The notes under the pieces: model-generated | What the model was told of the DNA's origin: nothing | Seen by the model: the letters and a program-made list of their open reading frames with translations, nothing else | Database searches by the model: none | Assembly (NCBI GenBank): GCA_002737585.1 | Contig: NSIA01000014.1 | Location: forward strand, 2,866 to 17,735 | DNA from: Planctomycetaceae bacterium | Lineage (GTDB): Bacteria > Planctomycetota > Phycisphaerae > Phycisphaerales > SM1A02 | Length of the DNA stretch: 14,870 nt | Direction of reading: 5' to 3' | Translations under genes and position numbers: made by a program | Shown here: one piece after another, positions 1-6,688 of the stretch | Layout of the letters: every line of letters begins with the position of its first letter | Numbering within the stretch: position 1 is the stretch's first letter

Positions 1-713
1 GCGGCCAGGCGCGCTCGCGTGGCGGCAAGGTCATCAGTGCGTAGTTCAATGGCACCGCGACCAAGTGGCGCCGTGCGTGTTCGATCGCCAGGCACATCAG
101 TGCGCGGCGGAATAATGACCATGCGTCGAGCAGCAATCGAGAATGCGTCAAACTCACTGGTGCCGACAAGTGGCGCGCCGGTGGTGAGCTTCCCAATCAG
201 CCTGCCGGTCCAGCGTTGCCAGAGTTCCATTTCATCGGCGCGGTCCAGTTCGCGCAACGCTGCGAAGGTCGGTTCGGTCAGTCCATATCGCTCAACAAGT
301 GCGGGCTGCACTTCTTCCAACGTGAGTTTGTCGCGGACGAGGAGTGGTAGACCCTCAATCTCGCCTTGCATTCGTTCCAAGTAGTCAGTGTTGACCATGT
401 ACACCAACGGCGCCGACTTGCGTGCCTCGTCTTGGCGCAATCCGGTTGCGGTTTCGTCAATGTCGCTGTACTCAAGTCGATTGACTCGACCAGTCTCCGC
501 TCGTTGACCAACAAATACGCGGGGAAGGTCGAAGCTCCAGGCCACCAAGATGGCGGAAGTGATGGCGAACACCGTCACCACCAGTGCCGCGCTGAGATTG
601 CGTTCGTCGCGCAGCCAAAGTAATACTGGCGCAGTCTGTCGGGGCAGTTTCCGACGAAGTCGCGTTCTCCTCACGGAGCGGCCGAAGCGAGTGGGTTGTT
701 GACCAAAGACCAT
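1..713 (-). CDS. 7TM-HD family (PgpH/YqfF-like) membrane phosphohydrolase, N-terminal part, cut by window edge
   Basis: An open frame runs from ATG at 713 to the left edge: 237 codons with no stop, so the 3' end is missing. Residues 1-37 are basic and cytoplasmic in character, and residues 40-61 form one hydrophobic helix. The following segment matches the extracytoplasmic 7TMR-HDED domain that opens PgpH/YqfF proteins. It has a VGQRAE..RVNRLEYSDIDE stretch at 68-87, then ATGLRQDEARKSAPLVYMVN at 89-108, which is the usual 'T..lR.eA...vp.VY' signature. In the family the missing part holds seven membrane helices and a cytoplasmic HD domain that hydrolyses cyclic di-AMP. No clear Shine-Dalgarno sequence precedes the ATG. 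The family call rests on the N-terminal domain alone, and the c-di-AMP role is known for the family and not shown here. Confidence 0.72.
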   Translation of the reverse strand, partial: MVFGQQPTRFGRSVRRTRLRRKLPRQTAPVLLWLRDERNLSAALVVTVFAITSAILVAWSFDLPRVFVGQRAETGRVNRLEYSDIDETATGLRQDEARKSAPLVYMVNTDYLERMQGEIEGLPLLVRDKLTLEEVQPALVERYGLTEPTFAALRELDRADEMELWQRWTGRLIGKLTTGAPLVGTSEFDAFSIAARRMVIIPPRTDVPGDRTRTAPLGRGAIELRTDDLAATRARLA

Positions 714-812
714 GTGGGTGCAGGTGCGAGCGGACGGCCGCTGAAGAGCAGCCAATTGAGTCTATCGGTCAGTGCGTCGCGCGCCCCACAGAGCGCGATA
801 CCATTCGGGTTC

Positions 813-1331
813 ATGCCCTCCTTCGCAGCAATCCTCTCAAGCCCAAGCACTTTTTATCGGGTCGCGGTGGTTGCCTCGGGCCTCTTGACGTCCTGTACTT
901 TGCCGGACGCCGCCAGCGACAACAAGGCTCATCCCGGGGATGCCTTTCCGCCTGAAGTGGTATTGAAGGGTTCGGCGGCCAATGCAGCAGTCGCAGGTAT
1001 GCGCCAGCCCACCGCGGGCTACCAAGCGCGCCCGTTAGTGCCAGCAGTCGATCATGTCCGTTGGTCCGATGTGCCAATGGCAGTGCGCAATGTTGCCAGT
1101 CGGCAGTTCCTTGGCGTCCAGTCGTTGGAGTCTGGCGTTGATCGCTTTGTGGCCACCGTGCTTGCAGCGGATGGTCAGGACGGAACGGTGACCGTAGAAC
1201 GGATCAGTAGCGGAGACTTCACTACCGTCGTGAACATTGGCGTGTTTCCAGATCCACAGCGGGACGAACTGTTTGCGAAGGCCTTTGCCGCGGAGATGTT
1301 GCGCCTCGGTGCGATTGCTCGACCGCAGTAA
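813..1331 (+). CDS. putative small lipoprotein, function unknown
   Basis: A 172-residue protein if read from ATG at 813. This start is chosen because it places a signal peptide at the N-terminus: one Arg at 16, a hydrophobic stretch VAVVASGLL, then the lipobox LTSC with Cys28 as the lipidated residue. The frame stays open upstream to 696, but that part is not hydrophobic and overlaps the divergent 7TM-HD gene. The mature part begins with a polar linker and ends with a segment of about 110 residues (WSDVPMAVRN... to the C-terminus) of alternating strands and one amphipathic helix (ELFAKAFAAEML). I recognise no enzyme motif. The stop lies 3 bases from the end of convergent gatA. It is probably a periplasm-facing or outer-membrane-anchored protein, and no function can be assigned. 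No good ribosome-binding site is visible. Confidence 0.6.
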   Translation: MPSFAAILSSPSTFYRVAVVASGLLTSCTLPDAASDNKAHPGDAFPPEVVLKGSAANAAVAGMRQPTAGYQARPLVPAVDHVRWSDVPMAVRNVASRQFLGVQSLESGVDRFVATVLAADGQDGTVTVERISSGDFTTVVNIGVFPDPQRDELFAKAFAAEMLRLGAIARPQ

Positions 1332-1334
1332 CCA

Positions 1335-2840
1335 TCACACTCGCGGAGCATGTGCGCCGGTTGTCGCAGTCAGCGCGCGCTCCAACATCCGCGCCGCACG
1401 CAACAATCGATCTTCCTCAAATGCATTCGCTTGTAGCTGCACACCGATCGGTAGATTCTTGCCGTTGCGTTCCGCGAAACCGGCTGGAATTGACACGCCG
1501 CAAATTCCTGCAATGTTGGTGTTGACGGTGTAGACGTCGCACAGGTACATCGCCAAAGGATCCGAGTTTGCACCGAATCCAAACGCGGGGGTCGGCGCGG
1601 TTGGGCCAAGCAGCACATCGCACGCAGTGAAAGCCTGATCAAATTCCTGCTTGATGCGCCGCCGCACTTGCAGGGCGCGCTTGTAGTAAGCGTCGTAGTA
1701 GCCGCTGGAAAGCATGTACGTGCCCAGCATGATTCGCCGCTGTACTTCCGGGCCGAATCCTTCCGAACGCGAGCGAGCGTAGAGCGTGAATAGGTCTTCG
1801 CCAGGCTGCAATTGTGCGCGGTGTCCGTAGCGAATGCCGTCATAACGAGCCAAATTGCTGGACGCTTCTGCGGGCGCAATCACGTAGTAGGTACTGATGC
1901 CAACATCCGTCAATGGCAATTCAACGGAAACAATGGTGGCGCCCAACGCGCGGTATGCGTCGGCTGCCGCGTGCACTGCAGCACTTACTTCACTGTCATT
2001 GGCGTCACTCATGTACTGCCGCGGGATACCAACGCGCAGGCCTTCGATCGGGCGCTCGACAGTCTTGGCAAGTTCGGTCGGTGGTCGGTCGGCAGTGGTG
2101 CTGTCACGTTCATCAATACCGCTCATGACGTCAAGCATCAGAGCGGCATCACGCACACTGCGGGTCATTGGTCCAATTTGATCCAAGCTTGATCCAAACG
2201 CAACCAGTCCCCAGCGGGAGATGCGGCCGTAGGTTGGCTTCAGTCCAACGATGCCGCAGAATGATGCGGGTTGCCGAATGGAACCGCCGGTATCGCTACC
2301 AATGGCGGCGGCGCACATTCCACCCGCTACGGCTGCTGCGCTACCGGCACTGCTGCCTCCGGGCACTCGGGTCGTATCCCATGGATTACGAACGGGCCCC
2401 CACTTGCAGTGCTCGCCTGACGAGCCCATTGCAAACTCATCCATATTGGTCTTGCCCATCACCACCGCGCCTGCGTGCGCAAGGCGTTCCACAGCGGTGG
2501 CATCAAATGGGGATCGATAGTTCTCAAGCATGCGGCTTGAGCACGTGGTTCGACCAAGCGTGGTAGCCACATTGTCTTTGATGGCAATGGGCATTCCCGC
2601 CAGTGGAGGCAAGGGGCGTCCTGCGCGCGCGTCGCTGTCCACGCGTCGCGCCGCTTCCAAGGCGTGCTCGGCGAACACCTCATGGAAGGCATTGATCTCA
2701 GTGTTGCGCTCGGTGGTCACCGCCAGCATGCCCGCGCAGATCGATTCCGCGGTGGTGGTGCCAGCAGCCACGGCATCGCGCAGGGCGGTCATGTCGCTGG
2801 GTGTGTTGTGTATGGGGGTGTTGTGTGCGGGCGAAGTCAT
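1335..2840 (-). CDS. gatA: Asp-tRNA(Asn)/Glu-tRNA(Gln) amidotransferase subunit A
   Basis: GatA is the glutaminase subunit of GatCAB. It releases ammonia from glutamine, and the complex uses it to convert mischarged Glu-tRNA(Gln) or Asp-tRNA(Asn) to the correct amide form in the cytoplasm. The 501-residue length is normal. The amidase-signature triad is complete: Lys88 (in AIKDN), cis-Ser163 (in GGSSAGSAA) and nucleophile Ser187 (in GSDTGGSIRQPA). The spacing matches that of characterised GatA proteins. ATG 2840 is chosen because GAGGGAG lies 6 bases upstream and the codon follows the gatC stop by a single base, implying translational coupling. Residues 3-16 are a low-complexity leader with a duplicated HNTP, and an internal ATG at 2792 would remove it. 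gatB is not in this window. Identity is certain. Confidence 0.97.
   Translation of the reverse strand: MTSPAHNTPIHNTPSDMTALRDAVAAGTTTAESICAGMLAVTTERNTEINAFHEVFAEHALEAARRVDSDARAGRPLPPLAGMPIAIKDNVATTLGRTTCSSRMLENYRSPFDATAVERLAHAGAVVMGKTNMDEFAMGSSGEHCKWGPVRNPWDTTRVPGGSSAGSAAAVAGGMCAAAIGSDTGGSIRQPASFCGIVGLKPTYGRISRWGLVAFGSSLDQIGPMTRSVRDAALMLDVMSGIDERDSTTADRPPTELAKTVERPIEGLRVGIPRQYMSDANDSEVSAAVHAAADAYRALGATIVSVELPLTDVGISTYYVIAPAEASSNLARYDGIRYGHRAQLQPGEDLFTLYARSRSEGFGPEVQRRIMLGTYMLSSGYYDAYYKRALQVRRRIKQEFDQAFTACDVLLGPTAPTPAFGFGANSDPLAMYLCDVYTVNTNIAGICGVSIPAGFAERNGKNLPIGVQLQANAFEEDRLLRAARMLERALTATTGAHAPRV
2799..2825 (-). repeat. short imperfect tandem repeat in the gatA leader
   Basis: Two 12-base copies (2799-2810 and 2814-2825) differ at one position and are separated by 3 bases. 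On the coding strand each reads CACAACAC-A/C-CCC and encodes HNTP, giving HNTPIHNTP near the GatA N-terminus. This looks like a small slippage-type duplication in a part of the protein that is not conserved. Confidence 0.6.
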
Positions 2841-2841
2841 G

Positions 2842-3165
2842 TCAGTCTCCCTCTGCCAGAACCTTAGGTACCGCCAAGAATCGCCCTTCAACCGCCGGCG
2901 CATTCATGAGTACTGCCTCAATGGAGAGGCTTTCCACTGGAATGTCAGCAGCCAATCGATTGTGGCTCTCAAATGGGTGTGCCATCGGCTCCACCCCAGC
3001 AAGGTCAACCGCGTCAAGTTGTGCAATATGCCCAAGCACCGCGGCGAGTTGCGTTCGGTACTCCTCAATGCGCCCCGGCGCTACTTCCAAACGCGCGAGC
3101 TTGGCCACATGGGCCACTTGTGCCGTGGTGAGAGCGGCAGTCTTGGAATGGGGATTGTCTGGCAT
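2842..3165 (-). CDS. gatC: Asp-tRNA(Asn)/Glu-tRNA(Gln) amidotransferase subunit C
   Basis: GatC is the small subunit that wraps around and stabilises GatA in the GatCAB transamidase. The 107-residue product is slightly longer than the usual 95-100. It shows the family pattern: an N-terminal helix with VAHVAKLARLEV (residues 17-28), a second amphipathic helix QLAAVLGHIAQLDAVDL, the VEPMAHPFE turn, and the C-terminal FLAVPKVL strand that packs against GatA. The stop codon is 1 base from gatA, and the gatA ribosome-binding site lies inside the 3' end of this gene. ATG at 3165 is the only plausible start, though no strong Shine-Dalgarno precedes it. Its 5' end faces the ROK kinase gene across 40 bases, which must hold both start regions. 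Confidence 0.95.
   Translation of the reverse strand: MPDNPHSKTAALTTAQVAHVAKLARLEVAPGRIEEYRTQLAAVLGHIAQLDAVDLAGVEPMAHPFESHNRLAADIPVESLSIEAVLMNAPAVEGRFLAVPKVLAEGD
2847..2853 (-). promoter_or_regulatory. ribosome-binding site fixing the gatA start
   Basis: GAGGGAG on the coding strand, 6 bases before ATG 2840 and inside the last codons of gatC. It supports ATG 2840 over the longer frame and over the internal ATG at 2792. Confidence 0.7.
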
Positions 3166-3205
3166 GGCGGATGAGTGTACGAAGCCGCGCTATCTTGGCG
3201 CATCC

Positions 3206-4183
3206 ATGGCAAAGAGCGAACTAGCAATCGGCATTGATCTTGGCGGAACCAACATGAGTGTGGGCGTGGTTGATCGCCGCGGCAGGGTGGTGGGGCGTGC
3301 AAAGAAGAAGACCAAGGCGCAGGAGGGTCGCGATGTTGTCATTGACCGCCTGGTGGTGGCCATGGAGGCTGCGTGCGAGGCGGGGAATGTGAAACTCGCA
3401 GATATTCGAACGGTTGGTATCGGCGCCCCTGGTCCTGTTGATAGCGAACGGGGTGTGGTGATTACTGCCGGCAACCTTGGTTGGAAAAATGTTCCGCTTG
3501 GTGAGATCTTGCGCAAGCGGCTCGGCATTCCGGTCACCGTCGACAACGACGCCAATGTTGCCGCGTGGGGCGAAGCCACTGTCGGCGCTGGCGAGGGATG
3601 CGAATCATTACTTGCTGTGTGGGTTGGCACTGGCGTTGGGGCGGGCATTGTGATGGGCGGCAAGATCTGGCGCGGCGACCTCTTTACCGCCGGCGAGTTT
3701 GGCCATGTGATCATGTACAGCAACGGCCAACCAGGAAGCCGCAAGGTGGAGGAGTTCTGCAGCCGCACTGGCATCGTGCGCTCCCTGCGCACGCTGGCTG
3801 GATTGAATCCTGAATCGCTCTTCCACAAAATCTTGGCGCGTCACGAAGCGGACGGCAAGGCTGGGCCTTTGGGCAGTAGTGGCATCGCCGAGTGCTACAA
3901 CGCCAACGATCCGCTGGTCCGTGAAGTGGTTGATTCGTCAGCAGAATTACTTGGAATTGGCATTGCCAATTGGATCACCATGGCTTCCATGCGCACGGTC
4001 ATCTTGGGTGGCGGTATCACCGAGGCGTTAGGAAAGCCGTACGCCGATCGCGTTGAGGACTCCATTCGACGCCATGTGTTCCCATCAGCAATTGCGCCCA
4101 AGGTGAGCGTTCGCGTGACCAAACTCAAGGACGATGCAGGAGTCCTTGGTGCGGCCATGCTGGCGTGGGACGCGCTGGGCTAA
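3206..4183 (+). CDS. ROK-family sugar kinase-like protein (glucokinase type) without the usual zinc motif
   Basis: ROK kinases phosphorylate glucose or related sugars with ATP; some relatives are repressors. There is no helix-turn-helix domain here, so an enzyme is likely. The 325 residues show a phosphate-binding loop IGIDLGGTN (8-16), GIGAPGPVD (71-79), and the catalytic-Asp motif TVDNDANVAAWGE (111-123, Asp115 the likely base). Next come GTGVGAGIVMGGKIWRG (141-157) and GEFGHV (163-168) with Glu164 and His167. A second nucleotide motif, ILGGGI, lies at 266-271. The zinc-binding CxCGxxGCxE block that normally follows GHV is gone: residues 175-189 read QPGSRKVEEFCSRTG with only one Cys. ATG 3206 is chosen because it begins immediately before the first ROK strand. 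The frame is open far upstream, but that stretch is antisense to gatC. Substrate is unknown. The stop is 6 bases from the convergent BI-1 gene. Confidence 0.88.
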   Translation: MAKSELAIGIDLGGTNMSVGVVDRRGRVVGRAKKKTKAQEGRDVVIDRLVVAMEAACEAGNVKLADIRTVGIGAPGPVDSERGVVITAGNLGWKNVPLGEILRKRLGIPVTVDNDANVAAWGEATVGAGEGCESLLAVWVGTGVGAGIVMGGKIWRGDLFTAGEFGHVIMYSNGQPGSRKVEEFCSRTGIVRSLRTLAGLNPESLFHKILARHEADGKAGPLGSSGIAECYNANDPLVREVVDSSAELLGIGIANWITMASMRTVILGGGITEALGKPYADRVEDSIRRHVFPSAIAPKVSVRVTKLKDDAGVLGAAMLAWDALG

Positions 4184-4189
4184 AGCGAA

Positions 4190-5002
4190 CTACTTGCGGT
4201 CGTTGGCCATCATGGCCGCACGGAACGCAAGTTTGAGGGCTTCCAAGTAGATCCAGACCAAGGTCACCATGAGCGCGTAGGCGAAGTACCACTCGTACTC
4301 CTTGCCAACGCGGCTGGCTACGGCGGTCTCCACTTGTTGGAAATCAACAATCAGCCAGAGCGACGCGATCAACAGAATCACCGCATTGATGCCCAGGCCG
4401 ACCCACGCCATCGATCCGCCTTGGCTAGCGCTTTGCAGCGACAACCCGGGAATCTCGATACTGAAGAAGCCCAGCACAAACTGTGCCAAGTACATGATGC
4501 CAATGCCAATGGTGAGCGTTGAAAGCACAGCAACGAAGCGTCCGTTGGCGCGGATCAAGCCCGCGCGGTAGACGATGAGCATGGCGGCGGTAATTGAAAG
4601 TGTGATGACGAAGGCTTGCAGACCAAGCCCGCCAAACGCAGTGATGCCGCGCGATGCCAGCATTGAGTCAAGCAGCAGCGCCATCACGCCAAGCATGGCT
4701 CCTTGAGTGATGCTGTAGAGCGGAGCCGCCCAGTACGCGCGCTCCGGCTTGCGCCACAGCGCAAAGAAGCACACCAGGCTGGCAACCAATGCTGCAATGA
4801 AGATTCCCCAGATGGCGCCTTGGCCGACGGTGCGCACCAGCACGCCGCCAGCAATGCCACCAACCACTGCCAGTGAAACCGCAATGGTGGTCTTCTGTGC
4901 CACGCCAGCCACCGTTGCCAGTTGCGTCGCGGGGCGGGCGTGTGAATCAGCTGCGAGTTGGGTGTCGGCGAGAACCGGATTTGATGATCGGAGGTCGAGC
5001 AT
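4190..5002 (-). CDS. Bax inhibitor-1/YccA-type seven-helix membrane protein
   Basis: A 270-residue integral inner-membrane protein. It has a polar N-terminus containing LRSSNPVL (4-11), typical of the COG4760-like branch, then about seven hydrophobic helices: roughly 39-56, 63-83, 93-115, 127-150, 155-180, 198-219 and 238-260. The family's conserved acidic pair is visible: Asp220 in IVDFQQVE, and the EYEWYFAYALMVTLVWIYLE block starting at 235. In the characterised relative YetJ, paired aspartates gate calcium leak; a similar role here is inference. It lies 59 bases downstream of phoH on the same strand. ATG 5002 is the only in-frame start and forms the end of a strong hairpin. No Shine-Dalgarno is visible, so translation may be controlled or reinitiated. 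Membership is clear, and the transported ion is not known. Confidence 0.88.
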   Translation of the reverse strand: MLDLRSSNPVLADTQLAADSHARPATQLATVAGVAQKTTIAVSLAVVGGIAGGVLVRTVGQGAIWGIFIAALVASLVCFFALWRKPERAYWAAPLYSITQGAMLGVMALLLDSMLASRGITAFGGLGLQAFVITLSITAAMLIVYRAGLIRANGRFVAVLSTLTIGIGIMYLAQFVLGFFSIEIPGLSLQSASQGGSMAWVGLGINAVILLIASLWLIVDFQQVETAVASRVGKEYEWYFAYALMVTLVWIYLEALKLAFRAAMMANDRK

Positions 5003-5029
5003 GGTGGGGGATTGTAGCCCCCCACCATG
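5000..5029 (-). promoter_or_regulatory. perfect 11-bp inverted repeat enclosing the start codon of the BI-1-like gene
   Basis: CATGGTGGGGG at 5000-5010 is matched exactly by CCCCCACCATG at 5019-5029, with an 8-base loop. In the leftward transcript the AUG start (5002-5000) is the last part of the 3' arm, so a folded RNA would bury the start codon and the space where a ribosome-binding site should be. It lies 32 bases beyond the phoH stop. It could be a translational gate, or a stem marking the end of the phoH message, but there is no T-run after it. The fold is inferred from sequence only. Confidence 0.5.
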
Positions 5030-5061
5030 GAGTTCAGCAATTTCGTTCTTCGTGCCGCTAC

Positions 5062-6621
5062 TTAGAGGACTTCCGCCGCCAAGCTGGCCAATTCGCTGCG
5101 TTCCGTCTTACTGAGCGTGACATGCCCGGCGATGGTCTGGCCCTTCAAGCGTTCAATGGCGTGTGCCAAGCCGTTGGAGGCGGCATCCAGGTACGGGTTG
5201 TCAATCTGTCCAATGTCGCCGCACAGCACAATCTTGGTGCCATCGCCAACGCGGCTCACAATGGTCTTGATCTCATGGGGGCTGAGATTCTGTGCCTCGT
5301 CAATGATCATGAACTGATGGGGAATGGAGCGACCGCGAATGTAGGTCAACGGCTCCATGACCAGTTTGCCGGTCGCCATCAATTGATCCAAGCGCTGCTC
5401 GGTGCTCTTGCTATCTGCATCGCCTTGCCCGGCGGAGCGAGTGGAGAGCAAGTACCCGACGTTGTCAAAGATCGGCTGCATCCACATGGATAGTTTCTCA
5501 TCCTTGTCGCCCGGCAGGTAACCGATATCGCGACCGAGCGGCATGATGGGACGCGCCACCAACAACTTGTCCAGGCGCTCTTCCTTGAAGACCTTCTGCA
5601 TTCCGGTAGCAATGGCCATCAATGTCTTGCCGGTACCTGCTGGCCCAATCAGCGTGACCAGTTTGACATCATCATCAAGCAGCAAATCAAGAGCCATAGT
5701 CTGCTGCACATTGCGTGCCATGATTCCATACACCGGCTTGCGTGGTCCGGTCACGGGAATCAGATGCCCCGTATTTCCAAGCACACGCGCCAGGCCAGTG
5801 TGCCCAGAATCTGCTTGGTCGATCAGGATGACAAACTGATTCGGCACCAAATCCTCGGACTTCATCAACTGTCCATCCGGCGTTCTTCCCGGCGTGATAT
5901 CCAGCATGGTGCGCGGCAATTGTCGTTCTTGATAGAGCGAATCGATGATTTCGGTGCTCACCTGCATGGAGCAATAGCCGGAGTGCAACCAGTCAGCATC
6001 CACGCGGTCTGCTTCAAAGTCCTCAGTATCAATACCCAACGCATCGCACTTCACGCGCGCGTTGATGTCCTTGGTGATGAAGATGGTGCGCAGCCCTTGA
6101 CGATTCAACTTAGCGGCAACGCTGAGAATCAGATTGTCATTCTTGTTCAGCTCCAGCGAACGTTCGTCCTCCATCGGCTCCACGCGCGCTACGCGAATGA
6201 TGCCGCCTTGTTCGTTCCAGACGACGCCTTCAAACAGATGGCCGATGCTGCGCAATTTGTCCAAGCCGCGGACCACCTGGCGCGCGTTGCGACCCGTTTC
6301 ATCATTGTTCTTCTTGAACGTGTCCAGCTCCTCAATCACCGTGAGCGGAATGACCACCTCGTGCTCTTCAAACTTGAAGATCGCTTGCGGATTGTGCAGC
6401 AGCACGTTCGTATCAAGGACGAAATACTTCTTGGTTGCCAACGCTCCCTGCGCGGCGGATTGGGTTGTGCTTCGGGCTTCAGACGCGTCGTGAGGGGTGT
6501 GAGTGGTCAACGCGCGATCCTTCAGTTGGCAGAGCCCAAGGGCGGCTCCGTAGGTGCTGTGCCGGCAGTAACGCCGGTCAATGGCGGCCGCATCCGTGCG
6601 GTCCCGGTTCTGAACTGACAT
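5062..6621 (-). CDS. PIN-PhoH fusion protein (PhoH2/YlaK-like ATPase with ribonuclease domain)
   Basis: A 519-residue cytoplasmic protein joining a PIN nuclease domain to a PhoH P-loop ATPase. Relatives act as NTP-driven RNA helicase/ribonucleases. The PIN domain (about 65-210) opens with KKYFVLDTNVLLHNP, with Asp70 as the first acidic metal ligand, and has later acidic sites in NKNDN and ITKDIN. The PhoH domain has Walker A GPAGTGKT (326-333), ARPIMPLGRDIGYLPG (356-371), Walker B FMIIDEAQ (437-444) and the LCGDIGQID sensor strand (466-474). The first 60 residues are not conserved in character. ATG 6621 has no ribosome-binding site, whereas TTG 6510 has AAGGA 7 bases upstream and would give a 482-residue protein starting closer to the PIN fold. 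The frame is open further upstream, but that part is antisense to the Nif3 gene. The function is certain, the start is not. Confidence 0.92.
   Translation of the reverse strand: MSVQNRDRTDAAAIDRRYCRHSTYGAALGLCQLKDRALTTHTPHDASEARSTTQSAAQGALATKKYFVLDTNVLLHNPQAIFKFEEHEVVIPLTVIEELDTFKKNNDETGRNARQVVRGLDKLRSIGHLFEGVVWNEQGGIIRVARVEPMEDERSLELNKNDNLILSVAAKLNRQGLRTIFITKDINARVKCDALGIDTEDFEADRVDADWLHSGYCSMQVSTEIIDSLYQERQLPRTMLDITPGRTPDGQLMKSEDLVPNQFVILIDQADSGHTGLARVLGNTGHLIPVTGPRKPVYGIMARNVQQTMALDLLLDDDVKLVTLIGPAGTGKTLMAIATGMQKVFKEERLDKLLVARPIMPLGRDIGYLPGDKDEKLSMWMQPIFDNVGYLLSTRSAGQGDADSKSTEQRLDQLMATGKLVMEPLTYIRGRSIPHQFMIIDEAQNLSPHEIKTIVSRVGDGTKIVLCGDIGQIDNPYLDAASNGLAHAIERLKGQTIAGHVTLSKTERSELASLAAEVL
6518..6522 (-). 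promoter_or_regulatory. possible ribosome-binding site for an alternative phoH start (TTG 6510)
   Basis: AAGGA on the coding strand, 7 bases before TTG at 6510-6508 in the PhoH frame. It is the only purine-rich site near a candidate start of this gene. It argues for a shorter protein, but TTG starts are rare, so this stays a suggestion. Confidence 0.35.
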
Positions 6622-6688
6622 AAGAGTGCGATGTTCTCGGCCCCCCGTCAAGGGGTTTCCGGACGAATGAACGCTACTCTTGCAATCC

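Noticed and set aside
278..623. Short complete frames on both strands near the left edge
   Set aside because: The open minus frame running off the edge matches the 7TM-HD N-terminal domain and explains this stretch better.
2801..3205. Upstream extension of the ROK kinase frame
   Set aside because: It lies antisense to gatC and the gatA start, has no ROK similarity, and the ROK fold begins directly at ATG 3206.
5000..5029. Reading the 11-bp hairpin as an ordinary intrinsic terminator of phoH
   Set aside because: No T-run follows, and the 3' arm contains the start codon of the next gene. A terminator role is not excluded but is not the better explanation.
5003..5040. Alternative start for the BI-1-like gene upstream of the hairpin
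   Set aside because: The ATG in the 5' arm is in another frame, and no in-frame start codon is present before ATG 5002.
5764..6618. Plus-strand frame of 284 codons opposite phoH
   Set aside because: No recognisable domain or ribosome site, and it is fully antisense to the PIN and PhoH motifs.
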